A stretch of DNA of 64,000 nt from Burkholderia sp. WSM2232 (GCF_000472545.1 NZ_AWZV01000031.1:21735-85734); one strand, 5' to 3'; positions 49,308 through 59,245 are shown, numbered from the stretch's first letter. Numbers and translations are program-made. The notes: generated by a model not told the origin, from the sequence alone.

Positions 49308-51806
49308 ATGTCGTGGTTTGTCCTGCTGCTTGCCGTGGGTGCGCTTGCGCTCACGTACTTCCAGGCGCGCGCGCTTGCGTGGCTCGCCTTCATGGTCGTG
49401 TGGGTCGCGGCGGTGCGTCTGAGCGCAGCGGCCGGTGTGGCGGCAAGCGCACTGCTCGCTGTCGTGCTGGTGCTACCTGCGCTCGTACTCGCCGTGAAGC
49501 CGTTGCGGCGCGCATGGCTCACGAGGCCGGTGCTCGACATCTTCCGCAAGATCCTGCCGGAGATGTCGCCCACCGAGCGCGACGCGATCGAAGCCGGCAC
49601 GGTCTGGTGGGACGCACAACTCTTTTCCGGCCGCCCGCATTGGGACACGCTGCTCGGCTACGGCCCCGCGACCCTGAGCGCCGAAGAGCAGTCGTTCCTC
49701 GACAACGAATGCGAGCAGTTGTGCGATCTCGCGAACGACTGGGAAACCACCACGGTGTGGCAGGACCTCTCACCGCAGGCATGGCAGTTCGTCAAGGAAC
49801 GCGGCTTTCTCGGCATGATTATTCCGAAGCAGTACGGCGGCAAGCAGTTCTCCGCTTACGCGCATTCGCAGGTCATCATGAAGCTCGCCACGCGCTGCTC
49901 GGCCGCCGCCGTTTCCGTCATGGTGCCCAATTCGCTCGGCCCCGCCGAGCTGCTCATGCACTACGGCACCGACGAACAGAAAAACCACTATCTGCCGCGG
50001 CTTGCACGCGGCGAGGAAATCCCCTGCTTTGCGTTGACGAGCCCGTACGCCGGTTCGGACGCCGCCGCGATTCCGGACGTCGGCATCGTCTGCAAGGGCA
50101 TGTTCGAAGGCCGCGAGACACTCGGCTTCCGGGTCACGTGGGACAAGCGCTACATCACGCTTGGACCGGTTGCGACCGTGCTCGGCCTCGCTTTTCGAGC
50201 GCTCGACCCGGACCACCTGCTCGGCTCGAACGACGAACCCGGCATTACCTGCGCACTGATTCCAACCGATCATCCCGGCGTCAACATCGGCCGGCGTCAC
50301 TGGCCGCTGAACGCAGTGTTCCAGAACGGCCCGAACTCGGGCAAGGACGTGTTCATTCCGCTCGACTGGGTGATCGGCGGACGCGCGCAAGTGGGCAACG
50401 GCTGGCGCATGCTGATGGAGTGTCTCGCCGCGGGCCGCGCGATCTCGCTGCCGTCGTCGAATGTCGGCATGGCGAAGCTCGCCGTGCGCGGCACGGGCGC
50501 GTATGCCGCCGTGCGCCGGCAGTTCCGCACGGCCATCGGCAAGTTCGAGGGCGTGCAGGAAGCGCTCGGCCGCATGGGCGGCAACCTGTATGTAATGGAC
50601 GCGGCGCGCCGACTGTCGGCGCATGCGGTGGATCTCGGCGAAAAACCCTCGGTGATCTCGGCCATTGCCAAGTATCACATTACCGAGCGCGCCCGCATGG
50701 TGATCAACGACGCGATGGACGTGGCCGCCGGCAAGGGCATCTGCATGGGGCCGTCGAACTTTCTCGCGCGCGCCTATCAGCAGGTGCCCATTGCGATCAC
50801 CGTGGAAGGCGCCAACATTCTCACGCGCTGTCTGATCATCTTTGGCCAGGGCGCGATCCGTTGCCATCCGTATGTCCTGAAGGAAATGAGCGCGACGCGC
50901 GAAGCAGACCGCGCGCAGGCCCTGCGCGATTTCGACGACGCCTTCTTCGGCCACCTGTCCTTCACGCTGTCCAACGTGGTCCGCAGCTTCGTGTACGGCA
51001 TCACCGGCGGCGCCTTCATCGCGCGCGTGCGCAGCGCGCATGCGCCGCTTCACGCGTACTATCGCGCCGCCACGCGCATGGCCACGGTGTTCGCGCTGCT
51101 CGCGGACGTCTCCATGTTCGTGCTCGGCGGCGATCTGAAACGGCGCGAACGCATTTCCGCGCGCCTTGGCGACGTGCTGTCGCAGCTCTATCTGATCTCC
51201 GCCACGCTCAAGCGTTTCGAGGACGAAGGCCGCCAGCCCGACGATCTGCCGCTCGTGCGCTGGGGCGTCGAAGACTCGCTGTACCGCGCGCAACACGCGC
51301 TCGACGGCGTGCTCGCGAACTATCCGAACCGCTTCGCCGCGGGTCTCGTGCGTCTGCTCGCCTTTCCGTTCGGCTTGCCGCACCGCGAACCGTCCGACCG
51401 CCTGAGCAGCGAGATTGCCGAGCTGATGCAGACACCCGGCGCCGCGCGCGACCGGCTGGTGTCGGACTCGTACGTGCCGCATCCCGACGTCGACGCAATC
51501 GGCTACGGCGAACTCGTGTTCGAGTTGAACCCGCGCTTCACACAGATCGAACAGAAGCTCAGGGAAGCCGTGAAAGCGCGGCGTATCGAGCCGATGCCGC
51601 AAAGCGTCGTGCAACTGTCCGCATGGGCCGACGCCGCGCTGCAACAAGGTCTGATCGATGCCGACGAGCGGCGCGTGCTCGACGATTACGCACGCTATGC
51701 GGCCGAGGTCGTGAAGGTCGACGATTTCCCTGCCGACTTCGACCTGCTCGCCAACCTGCAACGCCGCAAGGAGGCGCTTGAAACGACGCTGGAAGCGGCG
51801 CTGTAA
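49308..51806 (+). CDS. fadE: long acyl-CoA dehydrogenase, FadE type
   Basis: 832 residues, close to the long FadE form of E. coli (about 814). Two hydrophobic stretches at the N-terminus (residues 1-65) would anchor it to the membrane. The acyl-CoA dehydrogenase core includes FLGMIIPKQYGGKQFS, CFALTSPYAGSDAAAIPD near residue 240, and ITVEGANILTRCLIIFGQGAIRCHP near residue 505, where the catalytic Glu lies in VEGAN. It oxidises acyl-CoA to enoyl-CoA with FAD. GGGAGG precedes the ATG at 49308. First enzyme gene of the fatty-acid cluster. Confidence 0.94.
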   Translation: MSWFVLLLAVGALALTYFQARALAWLAFMVVWVAAVRLSAAAGVAASALLAVVLVLPALVLAVKPLRRAWLTRPVLDIFRKILPEMSPTERDAIEAGTVWWDAQLFSGRPHWDTLLGYGPATLSAEEQSFLDNECEQLCDLANDWETTTVWQDLSPQAWQFVKERGFLGMIIPKQYGGKQFSAYAHSQVIMKLATRCSAAAVSVMVPNSLGPAELLMHYGTDEQKNHYLPRLARGEEIPCFALTSPYAGSDAAAIPDVGIVCKGMFEGRETLGFRVTWDKRYITLGPVATVLGLAFRALDPDHLLGSNDEPGITCALIPTDHPGVNIGRRHWPLNAVFQNGPNSGKDVFIPLDWVIGGRAQVGNGWRMLMECLAAGRAISLPSSNVGMAKLAVRGTGAYAAVRRQFRTAIGKFEGVQEALGRMGGNLYVMDAARRLSAHAVDLGEKPSVISAIAKYHITERARMVINDAMDVAAGKGICMGPSNFLARAYQQVPIAITVEGANILTRCLIIFGQGAIRCHPYVLKEMSATREADRAQALRDFDDAFFGHLSFTLSNVVRSFVYGITGGAFIARVRSAHAPLHAYYRAATRMATVFALLADVSMFVLGGDLKRRERISARLGDVLSQLYLISATLKRFEDEGRQPDDLPLVRWGVEDSLYRAQHALDGVLANYPNRFAAGLVRLLAFPFGLPHREPSDRLSSEIAELMQTPGAARDRLVSDSYVPHPDVDAIGYGELVFELNPRFTQIEQKLREAVKARRIEPMPQSVVQLSAWADAALQQGLIDADERRVLDDYARYAAEVVKVDDFPADFDLLANLQRRKEALETTLEAAL

Positions 51807-51924
51807 CAGAACTGCCCGTCATCCGCCTGCATCGGAAAAAAAGCTTGCTGCAGAGCACGCCGGTGGGTGCCGCCCGGTGCACACTGGCGAACATGCGGGC
51901 GTGCCCGGCTGAGCAATCGACTCT

Positions 51925-53367
51925 ATGAACGACTCTTACCTGAACTTCGTCAATTCGCCGTTCGGCGCGCGCCTCGCGCGTTCGCTGGGTCTGCCAAAAC
52001 CCGAGGTGCTGCGCCGCTATCGCGCAGACAAGCCGGAGTTCGGCGGGCTGATCGCGATCGGCGCGGCGCGCGAGCCACATTTGCTGGAAGCGCTCGCGCA
52101 GTTGGTGGCGAGCATCGGCGTGACCAGTGTCGCGCACGAAAGCGCCGGCTTATGGATGCCGCTCGCGCACCGACACGGGCTGATGACGGGGCGCTTCGAA
52201 CCCGCGGACGCCGGCTCGGCCGCTCGTCTTGCCGCGTTGATCTTCGACGCGAGCGGTATCGAAGACAGCAGCCAGATGGAACCGCTGCATGCGTTCTTCC
52301 ACGACACGCTGCGCTCGCTCGGCAAGTGCGGGCGCATCGTGGTGCTGGGGCGGCCGCCGCAAGAGTGCGCGAACCCACGGCAGTGGACTGCACAGCGCGC
52401 GCTCGAGGGGCTCACGCGCTCGCTCGGCAAGGAAGCAAGGCGCGGCATCACCGCCAATCTCGTGTATGTGAGCGCCGGTGCCGAGGAGCGACTGGAGGCC
52501 ACGCTGCGCTTTTTCCTGTCGCCGCGCTCGGCCTATGTGTCGGGTCAGGTCGTGCAGATTTCCGCCGACGGTCTTGGCGCTGGCATGCCGGACGCTCCCG
52601 CGAACAACGGCGGCTCAGCGCCCTTCGACTGGCATGCGCCGCTCACCAACCGGCGCGCGCTGGTGACGGGCGCGGCACGCGGCATCGGCGCGGCGATTGC
52701 AAGCGTGCTCGCCGCGCAGGGCGCGCAGGTGATCGGCCTCGACATTCCTGCGGTGCGCGATGCGCTGGAAGCCACTATGCGTCAGCTGAACGGCACCCCG
52801 CTCGCTTTCGACATCGCAGCGCCCGAAGCGCCCGCGCAGATCGCGGCCGCGCTCGACGACCAGGGCGTGGACATCATCGTGCACAACGCCGGCATCACCA
52901 AAGACAAGACCATCGCGAAGATGACGGCCGCCGCCTGGCAAAGCGTGATCGACATCAACCTGTCGGCCCAGGAGCGGATTGACGAAGCGCTGCTCGCAGC
53001 CGGCATTCTGCGCGACGGCGGACGCATTATCGGCGTGTCGTCGATCAGCGGCATCGCGGGCAATCTCGGCCAGACCAACTACGCAACCTCCAAAGCCGGC
53101 GTGATCGGCCGCGTGCAAAGCATGGCGCCAGTGCTGCGCGCACGCGGCATCACCATCAACGCGGTCGCGCCGGGCTTCATCGAAACGCAGATGACCGCGA
53201 AAATGCCTTTTGCCCTTCGGGAAGCGGGCCGCCGCATGAATTCCCTCAGCCAGGGCGGGCAGCCGGTGGACGTCGCGCAGACCATCGCGTGGCTCGCGCA
53301 TCCGGGGTCGGCCGGCATCAGCGGCCAGGTGGTGCGCGTGTGCGGACAGAGTCTGATCGGAGCCTGA
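51925..53367 (+). CDS. FabG4-like 3-oxoacyl reductase with duplicated SDR domains
   Basis: 480 residues, about twice the usual SDR size. The C-terminal half is a full SDR: TGAARGIGAAIA, NAGITKDKTI, SSISGIAGN with the Ser, and NYATSKAG with catalytic Tyr and Lys. The N-terminal half is a degenerate Rossmann domain without these residues, the arrangement of high-molecular-weight FabG (FabG4). In this cluster it most likely acts as the NAD(H)-linked 3-hydroxyacyl-CoA dehydrogenase of beta-oxidation. It is followed 2 bp later by the MaoC hydratase gene. Confidence 0.87.
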   Translation: MNDSYLNFVNSPFGARLARSLGLPKPEVLRRYRADKPEFGGLIAIGAAREPHLLEALAQLVASIGVTSVAHESAGLWMPLAHRHGLMTGRFEPADAGSAARLAALIFDASGIEDSSQMEPLHAFFHDTLRSLGKCGRIVVLGRPPQECANPRQWTAQRALEGLTRSLGKEARRGITANLVYVSAGAEERLEATLRFFLSPRSAYVSGQVVQISADGLGAGMPDAPANNGGSAPFDWHAPLTNRRALVTGAARGIGAAIASVLAAQGAQVIGLDIPAVRDALEATMRQLNGTPLAFDIAAPEAPAQIAAALDDQGVDIIVHNAGITKDKTIAKMTAAAWQSVIDINLSAQERIDEALLAAGILRDGGRIIGVSSISGIAGNLGQTNYATSKAGVIGRVQSMAPVLRARGITINAVAPGFIETQMTAKMPFALREAGRRMNSLSQGGQPVDVAQTIAWLAHPGSAGISGQVVRVCGQSLIGA

Positions 53368-53369
53368 GC

Positions 53370-54305
53370 ATGGAAGAACCGGGAGATCCGTTCGGCGGCA
53401 ATCGTGCGTCCCAGCTCGTGCGGCACGAAACGGTGCGGCCAAAGACAGTGGTGGTGGAAACCTTGCCCACGCCCGCGCGGCTCTATGCGCGCGCATTGTC
53501 CGGCATCGTCAAGCGCGGACGTCCCGCACACTTGCCCGCGCTGCGGCTGGTGCGCCCCGCCGTCGCGCTCGAACCGGGGCCGGCGTGGCGCTATGCACGC
53601 GTATGCGGCTTCATTCCAGAGCACGGCGTGCCCCTTACGTATCCGCATCTGCTCGCGTTTCCGTTGCATCTGCTGATGCTGACCGACCCGGCGTTTCCGT
53701 GGCCTGCGGTCGGTTTGCTGCATCTGGCCAATCACGTGCGGCTGCGCCGGCCGCTCGCCTACCAGGACCTGCTGCGCGTGGAAGTGGAGTTCGGCGCACT
53801 GCTGCGCCATGACAAGGGCCAGGCGTTCCTGCTGCACACACGCATCTACCGGCGCGGCGAAGCCGTGTGGGACGGCGACAGCGTCTACCTGAAGCGCGGC
53901 GTGCCGGCAAGCGGCGCCCAGCTAGATCCGCTTGCAGTCGATAGCGCCGTGCTGCAACGCATCGCACGCTGGCAACTCGCGCCGCAACTCGGCCGCGACT
54001 ATGCGAGCGTGTCCGGCGACTACAACCCGATTCATCTGAGCGCGCTGTCCGCCAAGGCGTTCGGCTTTCCGCGCGCAATCGCGCACGGCATGTGGACGCT
54101 CGCGCGCGCCGCCTCGTCGTTGCAACCGCCCAAGCCGCTTGCCGAGGCCACGCTCAGCGCCGAATTCAAGCTGCCGATGCCGCTGCCCGGCGAAGCGTCG
54201 CTATGGAGCGCGGCGTCTTCGCTGATAGAACGCGACATCGAAGTGCGCGACATCGCCGGAGAAAAACCGCATTTGCGCGGCCGCATGCAATGGAGGCTGC
54301 AATGA
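53370..54305 (+). CDS. MaoC-like enoyl-CoA hydratase
   Basis: 311 residues. The C-terminal hot-dog domain has the hydratase-2 motif YASVSGDYNPIHLSALSAKAFGFPRAIAHGMW (Asp and His of the active site in GDYNPIH). The N-terminal 190 residues look like a second, degenerate hot-dog domain (FIPEHGVPLTYPHLLAFPLHLLML). MaoC enzymes hydrate trans-2-enoyl-CoA to the (R)-3-hydroxyacyl-CoA. The start ATG at 53370 is right after the fabG stop, and the stop overlaps the thiolase start (ATGA). Confidence 0.87.
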   Translation: MEEPGDPFGGNRASQLVRHETVRPKTVVVETLPTPARLYARALSGIVKRGRPAHLPALRLVRPAVALEPGPAWRYARVCGFIPEHGVPLTYPHLLAFPLHLLMLTDPAFPWPAVGLLHLANHVRLRRPLAYQDLLRVEVEFGALLRHDKGQAFLLHTRIYRRGEAVWDGDSVYLKRGVPASGAQLDPLAVDSAVLQRIARWQLAPQLGRDYASVSGDYNPIHLSALSAKAFGFPRAIAHGMWTLARAASSLQPPKPLAEATLSAEFKLPMPLPGEASLWSAASSLIERDIEVRDIAGEKPHLRGRMQWRLQ

Positions 54306-55633
54306 ACGAAGACAACATCACGGAGCCACGCATGCCTCACCCGCTGCCCGCAGTGCGCCGCGTCGCGATTATCGGCGGCAACCGCATTCCGTTTGCGCGC
54401 TCGAACACGGCCTATGCGACCGCGTCGAATCAGGACATGCTGACCTCCACGCTGCAAGGGCTGATCGACCGCTACGCTCTGCATGGCGAGCGCCTCGGCG
54501 AAGTCGCGGCGGGCGCGGTCATCAAGCATTCGCGCGACTTCAATCTCACGCGCGAATCCGTGCTGTCCACCACACTGGCGAAGGAAACACCCGCGTACGA
54601 TGTTCAACAGGCCTGCGGCACCGGGCTCGAGACGACGATACTCGTCGCCAACAAGATTGCGTTGGGACAGATCGACGTAGGCATCGCGGGCGGTGTGGAT
54701 ACGACATCGGATGCGCCAATCGGCGTGAACGAAAACCTGCGCAAGATCTTGCTCGAGGCGAATCGCGGCAGGAGCACCGGCGAGCGCGTCGGCGCACTCG
54801 CGAAGCTGCGGCCCGGCATGCTGTTCAAGCCGCTGTTGCCGCGCAACGGCGAGCCGCGCACGGGCCTTTCGATGGGCGAGCATTGCGAATTGATGGCCAA
54901 GCGCTGGAACATCTCGCGCGAAGCGCAGGACGTGCTTGCTTACGAGAGCCACCGCAGGCTCGCCGACGCGTATGAGCGCGGTTTCGTCAACGACCTGATG
55001 ACGCCGTATCGCGGCCTCACGCGCGACAACAACCTGCGCGAGGACCTGACGCTCGAAAAGCTCGCTTCGCTGAAGCCCGCCTTCGACCGCGACGCCGGCA
55101 CGCTGACCGCCGGCAATTCGACGCCGCTTACCGACGGCGCGTCCGCCGTGCTGCTCGCGAGCGAAGAATGGGCCGCGCGCCGCGGGCTGCCGGTGCTCGC
55201 ATATCTGAGCTGGTCGGAAACGGCCGCAGTCGACTTTTTCGACAAGAAAGAAGGTCTGCTGATGGCGCCCGTCTACGCGGTGCCGCGCATGCTCGCGCGA
55301 GCGGGACTGAGCTTGCAGGACTTCGATTTCTACGAGATTCACGAAGCGTTCGCGGCGCAGGTGTTGTGCACGCTCGCGGCATGGCAGGATGACGAATACT
55401 GTCGCACGCAGTTGGGCCTGGCAGAGCCGCCCGGCGCGATAGACCGCAGCCGGCTCAATGTGAACGGCGGCTCGCTCGCGACGGGTCATCCGTTCGCAGC
55501 GACAGGCGGGCGTATCGTCGCTGGCATCGCGAAGATGCTCGCGCAACTCGATAAACCGGCGGGCAGCGCGCGCGGCCTGATTTCGATTTGCGCGGCGGGC
55601 GGCCAGGGGGTGGTGGCGATTCTTGAGCGCTGA
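54302..55633 (+). CDS. acetyl-CoA acetyltransferase (thiolase, FadI-like)
   Basis: 443 residues. The nucleophile is in DVQQACGTGLETT near residue 104, the conserved EIHEAFAAQ near residue 346, GGSLATGHPFAATGGR, and a final Cys in SICAAGGQG. The length and SAR-like opening (VAIIGGNRIPFARSNTAYA) fit FadI or long-chain thiolases. It cleaves 3-oxoacyl-CoA to acetyl-CoA and a shortened acyl-CoA. It is translationally coupled to maoC by a 4-bp overlap. The open frame extends upstream to 54092, but that lies within maoC. Confidence 0.92.
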   Translation: MNEDNITEPRMPHPLPAVRRVAIIGGNRIPFARSNTAYATASNQDMLTSTLQGLIDRYALHGERLGEVAAGAVIKHSRDFNLTRESVLSTTLAKETPAYDVQQACGTGLETTILVANKIALGQIDVGIAGGVDTTSDAPIGVNENLRKILLEANRGRSTGERVGALAKLRPGMLFKPLLPRNGEPRTGLSMGEHCELMAKRWNISREAQDVLAYESHRRLADAYERGFVNDLMTPYRGLTRDNNLREDLTLEKLASLKPAFDRDAGTLTAGNSTPLTDGASAVLLASEEWAARRGLPVLAYLSWSETAAVDFFDKKEGLLMAPVYAVPRMLARAGLSLQDFDFYEIHEAFAAQVLCTLAAWQDDEYCRTQLGLAEPPGAIDRSRLNVNGGSLATGHPFAATGGRIVAGIAKMLAQLDKPAGSARGLISICAAGGQGVVAILER

Positions 55634-55850
55634 TGGCCGGCGGGTGAATGCCGCTCGCGGCAAGACATGCATAGAGGCACCGGCAAGCAATCGCCGGCGC
55701 GCATGAGCGCAAAACCGCGAGCGGCCTCGAGGGCCGCAGGAGCACCCGACGGCATCCAAGAACATCCGGGAGCACCGGACAGCACAACGAGCATAGAGAC
55801 CTGGTACACACAGAAACAACATATGAAGCCCCGGCTTCAGGAGACGACCG

Positions 55851-57665
55851 ATGACCGAGCCCACTCAAGCCTCGACCTCGCCCGCCGCTGCGGACCAGGC
55901 AGGCGGGCGCGCGCAGCTCGCGCCGCATGCCCAACCGGCGCAGCCCGCACAGCGCGCGCCGAACACCGACGGCATCTGGTATGCGTCGTATCCCGCAGGC
56001 GTGCCGCATGAAATCGACGTTGGCCAATACGAGTCGATCGTTCATTTTTTCGACGAATGTATCGCGCAGTTTCGCGAGCGCGTAGCGTATGTGAGCGTCG
56101 GCGCGAGCATGACGTATGCGGAACTGGGCCGCAAGGCGACCGCGTTCGCCGCGTATTTGCAGAGCATCGGCGTAAAGCCCGGCGAGCGCGTCGCGATCAT
56201 GCTGCCGAATACGTTCCAATATCCGGTGTCGCTCTTCGGCGTATTGAAAGCGGGCGCCGTGGTGGTGAACGTCAATCCGCTCTACACGGTGCGCGAGCTT
56301 GCGCATCAGTTGAAGGACAGTGGCGCGCAAACCATCATCGTGTTCGAAAACTTTGCGAAGACGGTGCAGGATGCGCTGCCCGGCACCAGGGTGCAGAACG
56401 TGATCGTGACGGGACTGGGCGACCTGCTCGCCGACGGTTTAAATGCGAAGGGGCGTCTGCTCAATTTCATGCTGCGCCATGTGAAGAAAATGGTGCCCGC
56501 CTACCATATTCCGCATGCAGTGCCGCTGGTCAAGGCGCTCGCCGTCGGTTATGCGCGGCCGCTCACGCCGGTGCGGCTGACGCATCACGACATTGCGTTT
56601 CTTCAGTACACCGGCGGTACGACCGGCGTCGCCAAGGGCGCGATGCTCACGCACCGCAACATCATCGCGAATCTGCTGCAGGCGAAGGCGTGGGCCGAAG
56701 GGCAACTGAGCGGCGAAGTCGAGACGGTGCTTACGCCGTTGCCGCTCTATCACATCTATTCGCTCACGGTGAACGCGCTGATCTTCATGGGACTCGGCGG
56801 GCGCAACATCCTGATTGCGAATCCGCGCGACATGAAGCGCGTGATGATGATCATCCGCCATGAGAAGTTCACCGGCATGACGGCCGTCAATACGCTCTAC
56901 AACGCGTTTCTCGAGAACGAGGAGTTCTGCAAGCGCGATTTCTCCGACCTGAAGCTCGCGATGGCGGGCGGCATGGCGACGCAGCGCTCGGTGGCCGAGC
57001 GCTTCAAGGCGGTGACAGGCAAGCCGATTATCGAAGGCTACGGCCTGACCGAATGCTCGCCGATCGTCTCGATGAATCCGGTCGATATTTCTAACCTGCG
57101 CGACTTCGAAGGCTCGATTGGCCTGCCCGCGCCCTCCACGCAAGTGCGCTTTCGCAAGGACGACGGCAGTTGGGCGGACATCGGCGAGCCGGGTGAACTG
57201 TGCGTGAAGGGGCCGCAGGTGATGAAGGGCTACTGGAACCGTCCTGAAGAAACCGCGAAGGCTATCGACGACGAAGGCTGGCTCGCGACTGGCGACATCG
57301 GCGTGATGGATTCGCGCGGCTTCATTCGCCTCATCGACCGGAAGAAGGACATGATTCTGGTGTCGGGCTTCAACGTGTATCCGAACGAGATCGAAGACGT
57401 GATCGCGGCGCACCCCGACGTGCGCGAAGTGGCGGCAATCGGCGTGCCCGACGACGCCCAGGGCGAGCGCGTGAAGGTGTTCGTCGTGAAGCGCAACCCG
57501 TCGCTGACGGCCGAACAGGTGATCGCCCATTGCCGCAAGAATCTGACGGGCTATAAGGTGCCGAAGGCGGTCGAGTTTCGCGACGAGTTGCCGCAAACCA
57601 ACGTCGGCAAGATTCTGCGCCGTGCGCTTCGTGACGAGGAACTCGCGAAGCAAAAGTCTGCCTGA
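55851..57665 (+). CDS. fadD: long-chain fatty acid-CoA ligase
   Basis: 604 residues. AMP-binding signature YTGGTTGVAKGAMLTHRN near residue 255; EGYGLTECSPIV near residue 395; WLATGDIGVMD and DRKKDMILVSGFNVYPNEIED define the hinge and C-terminal lid. The N-terminus has a 40-residue Ala/Gln-rich lead absent in E. coli FadD (561 residues). It activates free fatty acids to acyl-CoA for the upstream enzymes. A 217-bp gap with an AGGAG site separates it from thiolase, so it may have its own promoter. Confidence 0.94.
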   Translation: MTEPTQASTSPAAADQAGGRAQLAPHAQPAQPAQRAPNTDGIWYASYPAGVPHEIDVGQYESIVHFFDECIAQFRERVAYVSVGASMTYAELGRKATAFAAYLQSIGVKPGERVAIMLPNTFQYPVSLFGVLKAGAVVVNVNPLYTVRELAHQLKDSGAQTIIVFENFAKTVQDALPGTRVQNVIVTGLGDLLADGLNAKGRLLNFMLRHVKKMVPAYHIPHAVPLVKALAVGYARPLTPVRLTHHDIAFLQYTGGTTGVAKGAMLTHRNIIANLLQAKAWAEGQLSGEVETVLTPLPLYHIYSLTVNALIFMGLGGRNILIANPRDMKRVMMIIRHEKFTGMTAVNTLYNAFLENEEFCKRDFSDLKLAMAGGMATQRSVAERFKAVTGKPIIEGYGLTECSPIVSMNPVDISNLRDFEGSIGLPAPSTQVRFRKDDGSWADIGEPGELCVKGPQVMKGYWNRPEETAKAIDDEGWLATGDIGVMDSRGFIRLIDRKKDMILVSGFNVYPNEIEDVIAAHPDVREVAAIGVPDDAQGERVKVFVVKRNPSLTAEQVIAHCRKNLTGYKVPKAVEFRDELPQTNVGKILRRALRDEELAKQKSA

Positions 57666-57714
57666 CAGGCAAGGCGCTCGTGTGGAAACTTGCGCCACCT
57701 TTCGGGAGAGTTCG

Positions 57715-58791
57715 ATGACGCATTGCCTGTTGGCACGGCCCGGCCTACGCTTGCGCAGCTTGTGCATGCACTTATGCTTGCGCTTGTGCCCCTGCCTGTT
57801 CTCGCCGATGCGGTGCAAAGCGAAAGCCGCTGAGCATGCGTTGCGCAGGCAGCTTCGCGCGTTCAGGCTGCACGCGGTGCGGCCTCGCGCCTTGCCCCGT
57901 GCCGCGCTGATCGTCTGCGCGGCGCTCGGCCTCGGCACTTCGCCCGTCTTCGCGCAAAACGACGACAAGCCGCCGCCGCTCGAAACGGCGAGCGCGGTCA
58001 AGGCCCCCGCCACCCCGGCTTCGCAGGTCGGCAAGCTGACGCTCGATCAGCAGGTCAAATGGCTGCGCGCCGCGCAGCAAAGCGGTGCGCTCGAAGCGCT
58101 CGACGACGCGCAACTGGTCGCGCTCTTCAAGTCGCTCGATCCGCTCGCGTTGCCGCGCTACATCAAGGAGGGCCCGAACGGCTACGCGTCGTATGAGTTC
58201 ACCATGTCGCGCTCGGAGCGCATTGGCGGCAAGTGGCCGGACAAGCCCGATCACATGCTGGTGCGCGTCGCGCACGATCCGCTGCGCATCTACGCAAAAT
58301 GGCTGCCCGACGGCGCGCACGCCGGTCAGGAGATCATCTACGACGAGTCCAGGCGCACCGACGAAATGTACGGTCACCTGGGCGGCATCATGAACGTCAT
58401 GCCGCTATGGACCTCGTTGAACGGCGCCCTCGCCCGCTCGCAATCCAACCACCAGGTGCGCGACCTGGGCACCGAATACATCGCGCAGCAGTATCTTGCC
58501 GAGGGCAAAAAATATATCGAGGCCGGCTTGCCGCGTTCCATGCAGATCGACGTGAAGACCATCGACGGCGTGCGTGTGGTCGCCTTCACCTTCGAGACGC
58601 CCACGGGCCAGCCACAGTTCTATGCGAAGAAGGAAACGTTGGGGCTCGATTTGCGGCATCCGTATTTCCGCACCGTCGAGTCTTATGACAACGACGGCCG
58701 CATCTTCGAGAAGATCGTCTTCGAGACCATCACGCCCAAAACGTTCGACGACTCGACGTTCGACCCGAAAAACAAGGCCTACAAGTTCTAG
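57715..58791 (+). CDS. DUF1571 family exported protein
   Basis: 358 residues from the ATG at 57715 with GGGAGAG upstream. The N-terminus has a long basic leader with a hydrophobic segment ALPRAALIVCAALGLGTSPVFAQ (cleavage after AQ at about residue 82), so a shorter start further in is possible. The mature part matches the DUF1571 type seen next to fatty-acid genes in Burkholderia (YASYEFTMSRSERIGGKW, EIIYDESRRTDEMYGHLGG, KKYIEAGLPRSMQID). It resembles outer-membrane lipid-related LolA folds. The function is unknown. Confidence 0.72.
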   Translation: MTHCLLARPGLRLRSLCMHLCLRLCPCLFSPMRCKAKAAEHALRRQLRAFRLHAVRPRALPRAALIVCAALGLGTSPVFAQNDDKPPPLETASAVKAPATPASQVGKLTLDQQVKWLRAAQQSGALEALDDAQLVALFKSLDPLALPRYIKEGPNGYASYEFTMSRSERIGGKWPDKPDHMLVRVAHDPLRIYAKWLPDGAHAGQEIIYDESRRTDEMYGHLGGIMNVMPLWTSLNGALARSQSNHQVRDLGTEYIAQQYLAEGKKYIEAGLPRSMQIDVKTIDGVRVVAFTFETPTGQPQFYAKKETLGLDLRHPYFRTVESYDNDGRIFEKIVFETITPKTFDDSTFDPKNKAYKF

Positions 58792-59190
58792 CTAGCGCGG
58801 CGCGAGCACGAAACTCACGTGAGCGGACCGCGCTGCCTGTTCATGGCTATGTTCCAGCCGATGCGTCGCGCGGGTGGCAAGCTCTTTCAACACGAAGTAG
58901 TCGGACGCGCGCGTCACGCCTATGAGCCAGGGCGCAGAACCTGCATCGGCCGAGGCGTGCAGCAGCGGAAGCAGCGTGGCGTGCCAGAGCAGACCGATGT
59001 CGTCGCCGGTTTCGAAGGTGCGCAGGTTCAACGCCGCGGCGTAGCGGGAAAACGCGGCGCTCGCGGCGAGGGTCGAGTCGGCAATCGCGAAGGTGTCGCC
59101 GCGCGCCGCGGCAGGCGCCAGCCACGGCCACGCGCAGCCTGCGGTGGTGGAAAGCCATGCACCCGTCATCATGAAAGTGCGCCGGTCCAT
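58792..59190 (-). CDS. hypothetical Tat-signal protein
   Basis: 132 residues. The N-terminus MDRRTFMMTGAWLSTTAGCAW has a twin-arginine motif (DRRTFM) and a hydrophobic core ending near AAARG, so export in a folded state is likely. The mature 100 residues match no family I recognise. It is the last gene of a minus-strand run after the VAO-type flavoprotein. It ends 1 bp from the convergent DUF1571 stop. It may be a small partner of the flavoprotein. Confidence 0.6.
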   Translation of the reverse strand: MDRRTFMMTGAWLSTTAGCAWPWLAPAAARGDTFAIADSTLAASAAFSRYAAALNLRTFETGDDIGLLWHATLLPLLHASADAGSAPWLIGVTRASDYFVLKELATRATHRLEHSHEQAARSAHVSFVLAPR

Positions 59191-59207
59191 GCTGGTCCTT
59201 CGGGTGG

Positions 59208-59245
59208 GTTCTTGCGTAAGTTCTTGCGGTAAGTTCTTGCGGTAA
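59208..59245. repeat. 13-bp tandem repeat GTTCTTGCGGTAA
   Basis: Two exact copies (59220-59232 and 59233-59245), a 12-bp partial copy before them and a decayed copy after. It lies between the flavoprotein stop and the Tat-signal gene. Confidence 0.55.

Noticed and set aside
49013..51781. A 922-residue plus-strand open frame overlapping fadE
   Set aside because: It is very Arg/Ala/Pro-rich and has no family motif; it is the shifted frame of fadE, which is kept open by the high GC content.
51867..52982. A 371-residue plus-strand frame inside the fabG-like gene
   Set aside because: It is a shifted frame rich in Arg and Ala; the SDR motifs are all in the other frame.
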